Below are positions 8,119 through 17,338 of a stretch of 64,000 bases of DNA, one piece after another (the stretch's first letter is position 1; every line of letters begins with the position of its first letter). Where the stretch lies: positions 124,001 through 188,000 of the forward strand of contig NZ_AUFO01000007.1 in assembly GCF_000426545.1 (NCBI RefSeq), written 5' to 3'. The DNA is from Paenibacillus massiliensis subsp. panacisoli DSM 21345. Lineage in GTDB: Bacteria; Bacillota; Bacilli; Paenibacillales; Paenibacillaceae. Position numbers and translations under genes: made by a program. The notes under the pieces were generated by a model, which did no database searches, was not told the origin of the DNA, and worked only from the letters and a program-made list of their open reading frames with translations.

Positions 8119-9093
8119 TTACCATGAGTACGCTTCTGGAGCTGGTCTGCCTGGTCCAGGGAAAATCTCGTTGAGCTGTGTCAGTACATCATCACTCAGC
8201 TCAACCTCCGTGATGCGGAGAGAATCCTCCAGCTGCTCCAGTGTTCTCGGGCCGATGATCGGTGCCGTCACTGCCGGATTCGTCAGTAGCCACGCCAAGG
8301 CGACTACATCCTCCTTCTCACCTAACTCACGGCATAATGCCCCGAACCGCTCAAGCTGCTCACGATGCTGTTCCAGCTTCTCCGTGGAGCGCGCGCTACG
8401 AGCGCCGGTCCCCGACAAAGCATTGCGTCCAAGTAAGCCTCCGGATAACGGGCTCCATGGAATAACTCCGAGTCCGAGTGACTGCGCAGCCGGAAGCACC
8501 TCTAACTCAGCCGAGCGCTGCAGTAGATTGTATAGATGCTGCTCAGAGACGAGTCCCAGGAAGTGTCTGGCCTTGGCTTCTGCCTGCGCTACCGCAATAT
8601 GCCAACCAGCAAAGTTACTGGAGCCGATGTAGTCCACCGTCCCTTGCTGCACAAGGCCCTCGAACACACCCCACAGCTCGTCCCAAGAAACGTTGCGATC
8701 AATATGGTGCATCTGATATAACTCAATATGATCCGTCTGAAGTCGCTTCAGTGAGGCGTCCAGATGCCTTCTAATTTTGTACGCTGACAGGCCACGGTCT
8801 GCATTAGGACCGTCTACGTCATTTTGCATATCGCCATAGACCTTGGTAGCCAGCACCACCTTCTCACGACGGCCTCCACCCTGCTGGAACCAGCGGCCGA
8901 TAATTTCTTCTGTCCAGCCTCTGCGGTCCCTTCCGTATACATTGGCTGTGTCAAAAAACTGAATGCCCGCATCCACAGCAGCATCCATAATCCGAAAGGC
9001 TTCCTTCTCCTCTGTCTCCGGTCCGAAATTCATCGTACCCAGACAAAGACGACTAACTTTAAGACCTGACTTTCCCAGATAGGTATATTGCAT
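8119..9093 (-). CDS. Aldo/keto reductase
   Basis: NADPH-dependent oxidoreductase of the aldo/keto reductase superfamily (324 residues, a complete TIM barrel). The catalytic tetrad is intact: Asp48 and Tyr53 in FFDTANVYG, Lys84 in LATKVYG and His129 in QMHHID. The C-terminal AWLLTNPAVTAPIIGPR segment is the coenzyme-binding loop. The ATG at 9093 follows AGGAGG by 10 bases. It is closest in style to the YghZ/general stress protein 69 type group, whose substrates are poorly defined aldehydes and methylglyoxal-like carbonyls. It stands alone, with no operon partner. Confidence 0.92.
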   Translation of the reverse strand: MQYTYLGKSGLKVSRLCLGTMNFGPETEEKEAFRIMDAAVDAGIQFFDTANVYGRDRRGWTEEIIGRWFQQGGGRREKVVLATKVYGDMQNDVDGPNADRGLSAYKIRRHLDASLKRLQTDHIELYQMHHIDRNVSWDELWGVFEGLVQQGTVDYIGSSNFAGWHIAVAQAEAKARHFLGLVSEQHLYNLLQRSAELEVLPAAQSLGLGVIPWSPLSGGLLGRNALSGTGARSARSTEKLEQHREQLERFGALCRELGEKEDVVALAWLLTNPAVTAPIIGPRTLEQLEDSLRITEVELSDDVLTQLNEIFPGPGRPAPEAYSW

Positions 9094-9245
9094 GCTTGCA
9101 CAACCTCCTGATCTTTAGTTAGAATTACTGCTAACATTTCCTATTCTACCTAATTTTTCAGCCACATGAAAGGGGCCGTAGTTTGGAAGCTTCTCAGAAG
9201 AATAGCCTGACAAGAGTTAATTAGAGGAGCCTTACACCAAATTAA

Positions 9246-9338
9246 TAATCCAGCCCTTTGAATGAGCTACTCTGCAAATCCCTCTCATATTCCTCGCTCA
9301 GCGTGGACATGATCACCAGTGACTCATACTGTCCATTC
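9246..9338 (-). pseudogene. Possible C-terminal gene remnant
   Basis: Downstream of the anti-sigma gene, a minus-strand frame beginning right after a stop reads NGQYESLVIMSTLSEE, then YERDLQSS and FKGLDY before its stop. It looks like a genuine protein end but lacks a start codon with a ribosome site. It is probably the tail of a degraded gene that once followed the anti-sigma factor. Confidence 0.2.
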
Positions 9339-9369
9339 TAACATCAGGCGCGCCACTATAGACGATCTC

Positions 9370-10374
9370 TTAATACTTATCTACAATCGCTCCCAATACG
9401 GCTCCTCTCACATAGCTACTTCCATTCAAAGCCTGCAGCTCCTCGGCTGTTCCTGTCAGTACGACTCCGAGCAAGCGGACATCCGAAGCCACGGGAGCAC
9501 TCTTGTCCTGTCTCAAATAGTCATAGATTTTGCGAAATTCCATATCCTCACGACCATCCTGCTGAAGCTGGCGCAAATTCTCTATGAATTGAGCGGGTGC
9601 TGGCTTCACAATACCCTCCCAATCGGGCCCATACCCGTATACCTGCCTACTTGATTCGGGGATACCATATTTCTGGACTCCCGACGGCCCCGTAATGAAT
9701 TCCAGCTTCTCCCTCTGCTTCTGATCATACGTGTCCACCCAATACCACGCTTGTGTTAGACCTGATGGCAGCATATTGGCGACCTCCTCTGGCGTGTAAG
9801 CCTGATCAAAGGATATGGCCATCTCGACGAGCTTGTCAGGTGACATCTCTGCCAGAGCAGGCAGATCATTCAGTATCTTGTCGTTATAATTGACACCTGG
9901 AACGTAGAAGCTCATTTCCCGCTGCCCATTAAATGGATTATAGCTGCGATAATATTCGAACTGATTACTTTGCATATGCGGATCTGGCACACTAATGCTG
10001 TTCTGTCCATATGAAATGCCACGATAATCGTTACCGAGCGAGTATTCCAGCTTCTCCGTATTCCACGGTACAGGAACACCCTCGACTACTTTATAGCGAT
10101 GGCTCTCCACCTGTAGAGTCAGCCATCCCCTTCGTACCTCACGGGAGGATTCGAAGAGATTGGCACCTTTGATTTGTAAAATGGCGTGCTCTCTCCATAC
10201 TGCCTTTCCATCGATCCCATTCAGAAACTGCGAATTACCAATAATGGCAGCCAGACCAACCACTACAGTTACTACTATAGATATCGTAATATTGCGAAGC
10301 CACGTCATTCGCTTAGCTTTCTTGATTAAGCTCGTGAGTTCTTGATCATCTTGCTTATTCCAGGGAGCTGTCAT
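9370..10374 (-). CDS. Membrane anti-sigma factor (YhdL-like)
   Basis: Probable anti-sigma factor for the ECF sigma factor encoded directly upstream. I place the start at ATG 10374, one base after the sigma stop codon; a GTG at 10386 overlapping that stop is the alternative. A short cytoplasmic N-terminus (about 20 residues, with the charged DDQELTSLIKKAKRMTW) would bind the sigma factor. One membrane helix follows (ITISIVVTVVVGLAAIIG, residues about 24-45), then a large extracytoplasmic domain of about 290 residues with the layout of the sigma-factor-regulator families found with SigM-type factors. The overlap or abutment implies translational coupling. The signal it senses cannot be read from the sequence. 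Confidence 0.8.
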   Translation of the reverse strand: MTAPWNKQDDQELTSLIKKAKRMTWLRNITISIVVTVVVGLAAIIGNSQFLNGIDGKAVWREHAILQIKGANLFESSREVRRGWLTLQVESHRYKVVEGVPVPWNTEKLEYSLGNDYRGISYGQNSISVPDPHMQSNQFEYYRSYNPFNGQREMSFYVPGVNYNDKILNDLPALAEMSPDKLVEMAISFDQAYTPEEVANMLPSGLTQAWYWVDTYDQKQREKLEFITGPSGVQKYGIPESSRQVYGYGPDWEGIVKPAPAQFIENLRQLQQDGREDMEFRKIYDYLRQDKSAPVASDVRLLGVVLTGTAEELQALNGSSYVRGAVLGAIVDKY

Positions 10375-10375
10375 C

Positions 10376-10867
10376 TTACCTTTCACCTCTGTACTTTTTT
10401 TGAAATTGCTTCCGTGCGCGAAACAAAGCAGACTTCACCTGATTCACCCTGATACCGAGCAAATCCGATATTTCCTGATAAGATAGCTCCAGCTCATACT
10501 TCATAATCAGAAGCTCCTTGTAGAGCGGCAACAATTCATTCAGTGCCAGCTCAATATCTTCAAGCCTTTCTTGCTGCAAGACAAACTCTTCCGGGTCCTC
10601 ATCCATTGCGGGTAATTCCAGTTCATCCACTGGAAGCATAATTCGTTTGCGACGACGACATAAGTCATAATAGCCGTTGATAGCAACCCTATAGAGCCAG
10701 GCGCTCAGCTTGCGTTCATCAATAGAATCCAGATACAGCAATGCCTTATACACCGTATCCTGAACTACATCCTCCGCGTCGGCCGCAGGAGCCCCGAGAC
10801 GAATCAGATAGTTGCGAATTTCCTGCATTTTAGGCTGAAGTATGTACTGCAGTTGCCCGGGCTTCAT
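10376..10867 (-). CDS. ECF RNA polymerase sigma factor (SigM-like)
   Basis: Extracytoplasmic-function sigma factor of 163 residues. The start is MKPGQLQY at 10867, behind GGGAGG; an upstream in-frame ATG has no ribosome site and would lie in the promoter. Region 2 is seen in DAEDVVQDTVYKALLYL and KLSAWLYRVAINGYYDLCRR, and region 4 in LPLYKELLIMKYELELSYQ and EISDLLGIRVNQVKSALFRA. The gene is followed at once by its anti-sigma factor, and an ECF-type promoter lies about 25 bases upstream, suggesting autoregulation. It most resembles the SigM/SigW type that responds to cell-envelope stress. Confidence 0.9.
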   Translation of the reverse strand: MKPGQLQYILQPKMQEIRNYLIRLGAPAADAEDVVQDTVYKALLYLDSIDERKLSAWLYRVAINGYYDLCRRRKRIMLPVDELELPAMDEDPEEFVLQQERLEDIELALNELLPLYKELLIMKYELELSYQEISDLLGIRVNQVKSALFRARKQFQKKYRGER

Positions 10868-10891
10868 CCTGCACCTCCCTTCGTATGTATA

Positions 10892-10913
10892 ACGATTCAG
10901 CTTTTGAAATGTT
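10892..10913 (-). promoter_or_regulatory. ECF-type promoter (AAC-N16-CGT) before the sigma gene
   Basis: On the minus strand AAC (10913-10911) and CGT (10894-10892) are 16 bases apart, matching the TGAAAC/CGTC promoter layout of SigM/SigW-type factors with a weak first half (CTAAC). It leaves a leader of about 20 bases to the sigma factor start at 10867. Confidence 0.5.
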
Positions 10914-11103
10914 AGCCTTCTTCCATACATAACTTTATAAATTCCACAATATCAATAAAAAACGCAAAAAGCCCCTTCCGTCAATCCGCCTATAACGATG
11001 AACGAAAGTGGCCATTTCAATTTTCAAGTCTTTTATTCATTTCTTTAAATGTTTTTCATGCATACCCACTATTACAGCAGTCCACTCGTTTTTGCCTGTG
11101 AAC

Positions 11104-11146
11104 AAAAAACTGCCCTTCCCTCTATGAATTCTGAAGGAAAAGGCAG
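11104..11146 (-). terminator. Terminator after the PTS IIA gene
   Basis: CTGCC...CCTTC and GGAAGGGCAG arms (11131-11146 and 11110-11119) form an imperfect hairpin that is followed on the minus strand by TTTTTT, about 80 bases past the stop of the PTS gene. The remainder of 10868-11225 holds the ECF promoter and a 9-bp TTGGCTGCA repeat (11196-11218) with no coding signal. Confidence 0.75.
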
Positions 11147-11225
11147 CCGATTCTATTTCAGCTTCAACATGTTATGAGTATAGGGCTCATGCGCCTTGGC
11201 TGCATTGGCTGCATTGGCACGCTTA

Positions 11226-11735
11226 TTACCTCAGGTGAACAGTGAAGATACCACCTGTCTTCGCCGTCACCTTCGAATCGAGCTCCACCTGCCCGGTATC
11301 CACGCTCTCCACCGAATCCAGTCCATCCGGCACAATAACAGGACTCACCACTGAATATCCCGCCGCTTGAATCTCTTGTATATCAAATTCCAGCAGTAGC
11401 TGTCCTGCCGTAATCGGGTCTCCACTCTGGACATGGGCGGTAAAGCCGTTCCCCTTCAGAGCCACGGTATCCACACCGACATGAATGAGGACCTGTGCCC
11501 CACTCTCATGCTCCACGATTACAGCATGCTTGCTCTTCTCCATCAGATGAGCGACCCTTCCATCAAAGGGGGCATAGACCTTACCCTCGGTTGGCTCAAT
11601 TCCTACCCCCTGTCCCATATGACCCTGCGCGAAGGCTGGGTCAGGTACTTTCTTGAGGCTGAGAAGCTTACCTGTAATGGGAGACATGACCTCCAGCTGC
11701 TCCAGCTTCTTTTTTCCCTTTAACCATTGAAACAT
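11226..11735 (-). CDS. PTS glucose-type EIIA component
   Basis: Single-domain phosphocarrier of the glucose family (PTS EIIA-Glc), which takes phosphate from HPr and passes it to EIIB domains. The start at ATG 11735 (MFQWLKGKKK) follows AGGAGG by 9 bases and gives 169 residues. The active-site pair is visible: His70 in KSKHAVIVEH and the phosphorylated His85 in VLIHVGVDTVALKG. The early VMSPITGKLLSL and the late segment with GIFTVHLR complete the fold. In Gram-positive bacteria such stand-alone IIA proteins serve transporters that lack their own IIA domain. No permease gene is nearby. Confidence 0.93.
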   Translation of the reverse strand: MFQWLKGKKKLEQLEVMSPITGKLLSLKKVPDPAFAQGHMGQGVGIEPTEGKVYAPFDGRVAHLMEKSKHAVIVEHESGAQVLIHVGVDTVALKGNGFTAHVQSGDPITAGQLLLEFDIQEIQAAGYSVVSPVIVPDGLDSVESVDTGQVELDSKVTAKTGGIFTVHLR

Positions 11736-11957
11736 TCCGAATCTCCTCCTAACCATCCCTGCTTCCTTCCCAAGACATCTCGCTTGTACGCTCATTCCCT
11801 TGGTGCTGGAAGCCTTTGTGATTCATTTATAGCTTATTAACCACATTTTGCTCTAGAGAAGCAGCATTCGGCGGCACAAGATTATGCTGTATCCAAGTTC
11901 TGCTGCAGACGTGACTATGCTCAAATGAACTTTTTATACCCGGGCGCAACACTGGTG

Positions 11958-14633
11958 TCAAGGGATCAGCTTCGTCTCACGGGCCCGTTCAGCCATTCGT
12001 TCGGTAATCCGGCTCAGCGGCTTCTTCAATAGCAGAGCTACAACGAAGCAAATCCCGATGAAGATCAGCAGCATCACTACATCTCGCAGGACCGTCTCTG
12101 GAAGGATTCCCCCCACCGTCTCACGCAGCAGACTTACTGCGTAAGTGAATGGCACCACCGGATTCAAGGCCTGGAAGAACGCCGAGCTGGTGCTGACAGG
12201 GAACGTCCCCCCCGAGCTTGAGAACTGAAGCACGAGCAGAATAACCGCCAGACCTTTGCCGATATTCCCAAATACAGAGACGAGCGTATAGGTAATTGCC
12301 GTGAATACCAGGCTGATCAGCATGGAGGATAGGACGAACAGCACCGGATGGCTCACATATGTACCGAGCAGGAACAAGTCACCTAGCGTCACACTGATCG
12401 CCTGAAAAATACCGATCGTAGCAAAGGTCATATATCTTCCAAAATATACCTGATAGCTCTTGTAGCGCCGCTCCGGGTCTTCTACATCAACACGAAACAT
12501 GGATACAAGCAGCATGGCTCCGACCCAAATGGACAACGTTGTATAGAAAGGAGACATCGCCGAGCCGTAGTTCGGAATGGGATACAGTCGTTCTTCCTTC
12601 AGCTCTACCGGGTTACCGAGGAAATCACTCTCCTTCTGCACATCTCCTTTCAGTAGCTCTATGACCTTGCCGATCTCATTCCCCTTCCGCAGTGACAGGA
12701 TCGTGTCTGCCGCCTTGCGAATAGCATTCTCGGCCGCAGGCAGGTCGTCACGTACGAAGGCAGCCACCTGATGTACAGCGCGTTCTATCTCAGGGAATCG
12801 CTCCTCGATCAGGTCCGCCATCTTCACGAATTCACTCTCGACGCGCGGGAGATCATTGCGCACAAAATCTGCTGCCCGATGTATCTTCTCCTTCACGCCG
12901 GGGAGGTCTTGATTTACGAAATCTGCCGCTTCATTCACAGCCGTCGTGAAGTCTCCCATTCGTGTCTGAATCGTAGAAGCAGCTTCATGCAGCTTACTGC
13001 GGATCTGCGGCAAATCTCCCTTCAGCTGGTTCAGCTCCTGCTGACCGAAGAGCGCAGCTTCCTTGGCATCAGACAACAGCTTGTCCAGCTTAGGCAGCTG
13101 TTCCAGAGCGGATTGCAGCACATTGGCCGAATTTCCTGCAATCGTCTGAAGCTGCTGCAGCGCTTGCCTGATCGCTGGCACGACATCCGAATCGTAGCGG
13201 CTCAGGATGTCCCCGACCGCTCCACTAATGCTGCGTGACAATTGATCCGCCTGATCAAGCAGTTTACTGGCTGGCTCCTGACCTTGGCGAATGGCTTGTT
13301 CGATGCGACCCAGCGTGCTACTTAATTCTGTTAGACGACCACGCACCGTATCGATCCTGCTGATGACCCCATCTAGCGGTGCACTTGGTAGATAGCTGTT
13401 GATCGTCCCAAGCATACCAGACAATCGCCCTACGATAGCTGCTGCCGTATTTAGCCGGCCTTCCATGCGATTCAATCTTTCAGCCGCGAGCTGCGGGTCC
13501 AGATCGGCATCGCGAACGAGACCGATGATCTGCGTAGTCTCATCCGCAATCTGCTGGACGAGGACCAGGTTCTGCTTCGTCACATCACCCACAGCATCAA
13601 AGGCTGCCTCATTACTCTTAAGGAACTGCTGAATACCACCCGCAAAATCGCCGCCAGTCTCCGCAATCTGCTGTAGCTGTGGCAAAGCTTGCTGGGCAGC
13701 GTCGATGACCTCTAGTGCAAGTGCCGTATCCTCTATAGCCGTATCAAGGGCATCCTCTACCTTGCCGAAGTTGCTGTCTAGCTCTACAATGCGGTCACCT
13801 GCCTTCTGAATGCCGGGTAACCGCTTCTGAACGTCCAGAATAATCTGACCGACCTCATCCAGCTTATCCAGGTTACCTTCTACCTTGAGGATGACATCTC
13901 CTGCCTTGTTAATCTCAGGTATTCGATCCCGTAATGCGAGTATTTTCTCGCCCTGCTGCTTAATTTCTGGCAGCTTTTGCTCCAGCTCCAGCGCTTGCTG
14001 TCCCAAGCTCTCCACATCCACCAGACGATCATTCAGCTCCAGCACCCGATTCTCGATGTTGCGAATGGTCGGAAGCTCCTCCTCTAGCTGGATGCCAGCC
14101 TCCTTGAGCTTTGTTAGCACCGCCCTACTTGCCGTCTCAATGAAATTCTGACTAATCTGAGCAGTTAACGCTGTTGCACCTGACGAGGTGATCTTCGGAG
14201 CGATGGCATTGACCTTCTCATTGACGGCATAGTCAATTTCCGGCTTCTGGGGATTTTCGGTCAGTACACTGCTAATTTGGGTAGAGAAATCCTCGGGGAT
14301 GAGAAGACTGGCATAATACTCCCCTGTCTCTACTCCCCGCCGAGCTTCCTCAGCATCGACGAAGGTCCAGCCCAGCTTTTGGTTTTTGTGCAGGTTGCTG
14401 ATGACCTCTTCCCCGACATTTATATGTTTGCCATTCACTTCTGCCCCTTGATCCTGACTGGTGACAGCCACCTTAATGCCAGAAGTATTAGCGTACGGGT
14501 CCCACATAGCCTTGAGGTTGATCCATGCATATACCGAAGGCAGCAAAGCAATTGCAATCACGAGCAATATACCTGTGGATACCTTGCCTACATTTCTCCA
14601 GTCCTGAATATAAATCTGCCAAATATTCCGCAT
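11958..14633 (-). CDS. YhgE/Pip-family membrane protein
   Basis: Large membrane protein (891 residues) of the YhgE/Pip family, related to the phage infection protein of lactococci and to the YueB subunit of type VII secretion. One membrane helix lies at residues about 20-38 (GILLVIAIALLPSVYAWINL), followed by a long extracytoplasmic region rich in heptad-like repeats (residues about 190-660; phrases such as LDEVGQIILDVQKRLPGIQK recur with variation), then five to six membrane helices to the C-terminus (start near SPFYTTLSIWVGAMLLVSM). ATG 14633 follows GGGAGC. It is preceded by the glgP terminator, so it has its own promoter. Its cargo or function is not known; no other secretion genes are near. 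Confidence 0.88.
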   Translation of the reverse strand: MRNIWQIYIQDWRNVGKVSTGILLVIAIALLPSVYAWINLKAMWDPYANTSGIKVAVTSQDQGAEVNGKHINVGEEVISNLHKNQKLGWTFVDAEEARRGVETGEYYASLLIPEDFSTQISSVLTENPQKPEIDYAVNEKVNAIAPKITSSGATALTAQISQNFIETASRAVLTKLKEAGIQLEEELPTIRNIENRVLELNDRLVDVESLGQQALELEQKLPEIKQQGEKILALRDRIPEINKAGDVILKVEGNLDKLDEVGQIILDVQKRLPGIQKAGDRIVELDSNFGKVEDALDTAIEDTALALEVIDAAQQALPQLQQIAETGGDFAGGIQQFLKSNEAAFDAVGDVTKQNLVLVQQIADETTQIIGLVRDADLDPQLAAERLNRMEGRLNTAAAIVGRLSGMLGTINSYLPSAPLDGVISRIDTVRGRLTELSSTLGRIEQAIRQGQEPASKLLDQADQLSRSISGAVGDILSRYDSDVVPAIRQALQQLQTIAGNSANVLQSALEQLPKLDKLLSDAKEAALFGQQELNQLKGDLPQIRSKLHEAASTIQTRMGDFTTAVNEAADFVNQDLPGVKEKIHRAADFVRNDLPRVESEFVKMADLIEERFPEIERAVHQVAAFVRDDLPAAENAIRKAADTILSLRKGNEIGKVIELLKGDVQKESDFLGNPVELKEERLYPIPNYGSAMSPFYTTLSIWVGAMLLVSMFRVDVEDPERRYKSYQVYFGRYMTFATIGIFQAISVTLGDLFLLGTYVSHPVLFVLSSMLISLVFTAITYTLVSVFGNIGKGLAVILLVLQFSSSGGTFPVSTSSAFFQALNPVVPFTYAVSLLRETVGGILPETVLRDVVMLLIFIGICFVVALLLKKPLSRITERMAERARETKLIP

Positions 14634-14820
14634 ACCTTGCTCCCTCTTGATGAAATAAATGTATCGCCTGCAACCGTTGCTTACCGGGCTATTGCTACAT
14701 TAACCCAAAACGTGCTCGAGTATCCATAGTATCATACACTCTGCTAATATGATGTCCTTAACCCCCGAATCTGTCCATCACCTTCTGTGTATCTTGTTCT
14801 CCTTATAATCAAAAAATAAT

Positions 14821-14852
14821 CAAAAAAATCCGGACCGTTAGTTGGCCCGGAT
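14821..14852 (-). terminator. Terminator of the glgCDP operon
   Basis: ATCCGGACC (14828-14836) pairs with GGCCCGGAT (14844-14852), and the minus strand continues into seven T. It lies 43 bases past the glgP stop and separates the operon from the YhgE gene. Confidence 0.88.
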
Positions 14853-14894
14853 GACATCAAAGGATTCAAAAATGGTTCTTACTATTGCACCAAG

Positions 14895-17321
14895 CTAGTG
14901 TACAGGTCGAATTCCCCAGATCTCTTCGGCATACTGCATAATCGTACAATCGCTTGAGAATTTGCCAGCATGCGCCATATTCACGACAACCTTGCGCCCC
15001 CATTCCGACTCATTACGATAGCAGCGATCAATCCGCTGGTGCGCCTCCACATAATCGTTAAAATCCTTCAATACAAAATATTCATCATTGTGATCAAGCA
15101 GCGATTTGTGAATGGACTCGAACTCATAGCCCTTACACGCGAACGGACTATCCTGCAGTAATTGATTCATAATACGATACAGTCGCGGGTCCTGCTCGGC
15201 AGCCTTGCGTGCTGAATAATGGCCTGTTCGGTAATATTCCAGAATCTCCTCTGAGCTAAGTCCGAAGATGAACATGTTGTCATCCCCGACCATTTCATGC
15301 ATCTCTACGTTCGCGCCATCCATCGTACCGATGGTCAGAGCACCGTTCATCATGAACTTCATATTGCCAGTCCCGGAGGCCTCCTTGCTGGCCGTCGATA
15401 TTTGCTCGCTAATATCTGCTGCAGGGATGATAAGCTCCGCCAGGGATACCGAATAATTAGGGATAAAGACAACCTTGATACGCCCCTTGATGACCGGGTC
15501 CTGGTTGACGACCGCTGCCACGTTATGAATCAGCTTAATAATCTGCTTCGCCAGATAATATCCAGGAGCCGCCTTGGCGCCGAAAATAAACGTGCGTGGT
15601 ACCATATCGAGCCCCGGGTTACTCTTAAGTTCATTGTACAGATGCATCACATGCATAATATTCAGCAGCTGCCGCTTATAGCCATGCAGACGTTTGACCT
15701 GCACATCAAATATGGACGTAGGATCCACTTCAATACCAAGCTTTGAATGGATATAGGCGGAAAGCTTGTCTTTATTCGTTCGCTTGATATGCTGCAAGCG
15801 TTCCTGGAAAGACTTGTCCCCACAATATTTTAGCAACTCAATCAGTTCACGCGGCTTCGTTGCCCATGCCGTTCCAATCGTCTCGTCAAATAATGAAGCC
15901 AGCTGTGGATTCGCATGCATCAGCCAGCGACGGTGCGTGATACCATTGGTCTTGTTATTGAAGCGGCCCGGATACAGCTCATGAAACGGCTTCATTTCCC
16001 GATTCTTCAGAATCTCCGTATGCAGGGCAGCGACACCATTGACACTATGGCTTCCAACGATAGCCAGATTGGCCATTCGTACCTGATCATTATAGATGAT
16101 GGCCATGTCCGCCAGCCGCTGCTCGTCACCTGGGTAACGCTCCAGTAGATAAGCACAGAAGCGCCTGTTGATTTCTTCAATAATCATATAGACTCGCGGG
16201 AGCAAGCTGCGGATCATGGATACGGGCCATTTCTCCAGAGCCTCACTGAGCGTTGTATGATTGGTATAGGATACAGAGCGGGTCGTAATACCCCAGGCCT
16301 CATCCCAGCCTAGCCCCTTAACGTCTATGAGAATACGCATGAGTTCGGGGACGACCAGTGTCGGATGCGTATCGTTAATATGCAGCGCTACATGCTCGGA
16401 CAGCTGTTCATATGGCAGCTTCTGTTTTTCGTAGGTGCGAAGAATACTCTGGAGTCCCGCCGAGCACAGGAAATATTGCTGCTTCAGGCGAAGCTGCTTG
16501 CCCTCTTCATTGGAATCATCCGGATACAGAAAAGCCGAAATGGATTCGACAGAGCGATTGTAATCCAGATAGCGATAGTAGCCGCCTTCCCCGGGCATAC
16601 GGCCATTAACCGCATCCATCGAGGATTCTGCTTCCCAGATGCGCAGCGTGTTCACCTTTTGGTTCTGATAGCCTACAAGCGGAACGTCGTAGGGAACCGC
16701 CCACACATTTTCCGTATCCTTCGTTTCATAGATGATCCGTCCGTTCTCTTCCCTGCTCTCGACCCGTCCCCAGAAGCGAACCTCCACCTTTTTGTCAGGT
16801 CGTCGAACCTCCCATACATTCCCCTTCTGCAGCCAGTAATCCGGCAGTTCTACCTGATTCCCGTCAACGATTCGTTGCTCGAATAATCCATATTTATAAC
16901 GAATACCGCATCCGTGTCCGGCATAATGAAGCGAAGCTAGGGAATCCATAAAGCAGGCTGCGAGCCGGCCGAGCCCCCCATTGCCAAGCCCGGCATCCGC
17001 CTCCTGTTCCTCGATATCGTCAAGACTCCAACCAAGGTCGTTCAGACCGTCACGAACCAACTCCAGCATACCCAGATTCAACAGATTGTTCCCAAGTAGA
17101 CGCCCGATCAGGAACTCCAGGGAGAAGTAATACACCTGCTTTTCCCCCTGCTCCTTATAGATCTGATTTGTCTGTGCCCAGCTTTTGCCGACGAATTCAC
17201 GAATCATGCTGCCCAGGATCTTATAGACATCCTCGGCTTGTGCCTCCTCCATGGGCTTGCCCAGTCGACCGACCAGATGCTCCTGAAATGCTGTCTTGAA
17301 TTCTTCCTTGTGATTAAACAA
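14895..17321 (-). CDS. glgP: Glycogen phosphorylase
   Basis: Pyridoxal-phosphate enzyme that releases glucose-1-phosphate from glycogen by phosphorolysis. The start is a TTG at 17321, 9 bases after GGAGGG, giving 808 residues, the usual length. Recognisable parts are VYYFSLEFLIGRLLGNNLLN, DAGLGNGGLGRLAACFMDSL, and the cofactor-binding lysine in EASGTGNMKFMMNG near residue 655, followed by TIGTMDGANVEM. It is the last gene of glgC-glgD-glgP, 17 bases after glgD, and ends in a strong terminator. Confidence 0.97.
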   Translation of the reverse strand: MFNHKEEFKTAFQEHLVGRLGKPMEEAQAEDVYKILGSMIREFVGKSWAQTNQIYKEQGEKQVYYFSLEFLIGRLLGNNLLNLGMLELVRDGLNDLGWSLDDIEEQEADAGLGNGGLGRLAACFMDSLASLHYAGHGCGIRYKYGLFEQRIVDGNQVELPDYWLQKGNVWEVRRPDKKVEVRFWGRVESREENGRIIYETKDTENVWAVPYDVPLVGYQNQKVNTLRIWEAESSMDAVNGRMPGEGGYYRYLDYNRSVESISAFLYPDDSNEEGKQLRLKQQYFLCSAGLQSILRTYEKQKLPYEQLSEHVALHINDTHPTLVVPELMRILIDVKGLGWDEAWGITTRSVSYTNHTTLSEALEKWPVSMIRSLLPRVYMIIEEINRRFCAYLLERYPGDEQRLADMAIIYNDQVRMANLAIVGSHSVNGVAALHTEILKNREMKPFHELYPGRFNNKTNGITHRRWLMHANPQLASLFDETIGTAWATKPRELIELLKYCGDKSFQERLQHIKRTNKDKLSAYIHSKLGIEVDPTSIFDVQVKRLHGYKRQLLNIMHVMHLYNELKSNPGLDMVPRTFIFGAKAAPGYYLAKQIIKLIHNVAAVVNQDPVIKGRIKVVFIPNYSVSLAELIIPAADISEQISTASKEASGTGNMKFMMNGALTIGTMDGANVEMHEMVGDDNMFIFGLSSEEILEYYRTGHYSARKAAEQDPRLYRIMNQLLQDSPFACKGYEFESIHKSLLDHNDEYFVLKDFNDYVEAHQRIDRCYRNESEWGRKVVVNMAHAGKFSSDCTIMQYAEEIWGIRPVH

Positions 17322-17338
17322 AAGATCAGTCCCTCCGG

